Source: Muribaculaceae bacterium
GTDB taxonomy: Bacteria > Bacteroidota > Bacteroidia > Bacteroidales > Muribaculaceae
DNA: 14,111 bases
NCBI GenBank assembly: GCA_902836725.1
Contig: CADFRV010000034.1
Span: 1 to 14,111, forward strand
Direction of reading: 5' to 3'
The translations under genes and the position numbers were made by a program. Below the pieces are notes generated by a model. The model was given only the letters and a program-made list of their open reading frames with translations, was not told the DNA's origin and made no database searches. Below, piece by piece: positions 14,096 to 14,111 of this stretch. The number at the start of each line of letters is the position of its first letter. The stretch's first letter is position 1.

Positions 14096-14111
14096 ATGAA
14101 AATTATTGCGC
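14096..14111 (+). CDS. Start of a further gene, cut by the window edge
   Basis: An ATG 25 bases after the lepB stop opens a frame reading Met-Lys-Ile-Ile-Ala before the window ends. The tight spacing suggests it belongs to the dapB-lepB operon. Too little is present to name it. Confidence 0.45.

Overview
The window looks like chromosomal DNA from a Bacteroidota gut commensal, most likely order Bacteroidales and possibly Muribaculaceae (the family is inference). Supporting signs are a secreted nuclease ending in a type IX secretion (T9SS) sorting tail, a DUF4294 protein, a large two-insert signal peptidase I, repeated matches to the Bacteroides -7 promoter box TAnnTTTG, and starts without clear Shine-Dalgarno sites. 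Base composition is moderately GC-rich and fairly even, so no segment stands out as foreign by composition alone.

Left part (1-2800): a compact phage-derived-looking island. A hairpin-rich 232-base leader precedes a 486-residue protein resembling the core of a P22-type phage portal. A promoter/terminator-like intergenic element follows, then two overlapping small genes of unknown function (141 and 162 residues). No terminase, capsid, tail, lysis or integrase gene is visible. The cluster stops at a long hairpin against housekeeping genes. Because the window opens just upstream of the portal gene, I cannot tell whether this is one end of a larger prophage or a stand-alone, possibly domesticated, locus. 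This is the most interesting part of the window.

Middle part (2801-9493): rbfA and a LolC/LolE-type permease form a minus-strand pair (30S maturation and lipoprotein export). A divergent plus-strand gene encodes an 811-residue secreted multidomain endonuclease I with a T9SS tail. It ends at a perfect 16-bp terminator hairpin, facing a minus-strand pair of nadB (L-aspartate oxidase, NAD synthesis) and a secreted DUF4294 protein.

Right part (9494-14111): a divergent promoter region with a 12-bp inverted repeat controls nadB and an AraJ-like MFS efflux transporter. After it come, all on the plus strand, a DivIC/FtsB-like cell-division protein, a low-complexity spacer with six 9-bp repeats, a four-helix membrane protein, dapB (overlapping ATGA), lepB and the first codons of another gene. 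The right part is a normal housekeeping block for lysine/peptidoglycan precursor synthesis, division and protein secretion.
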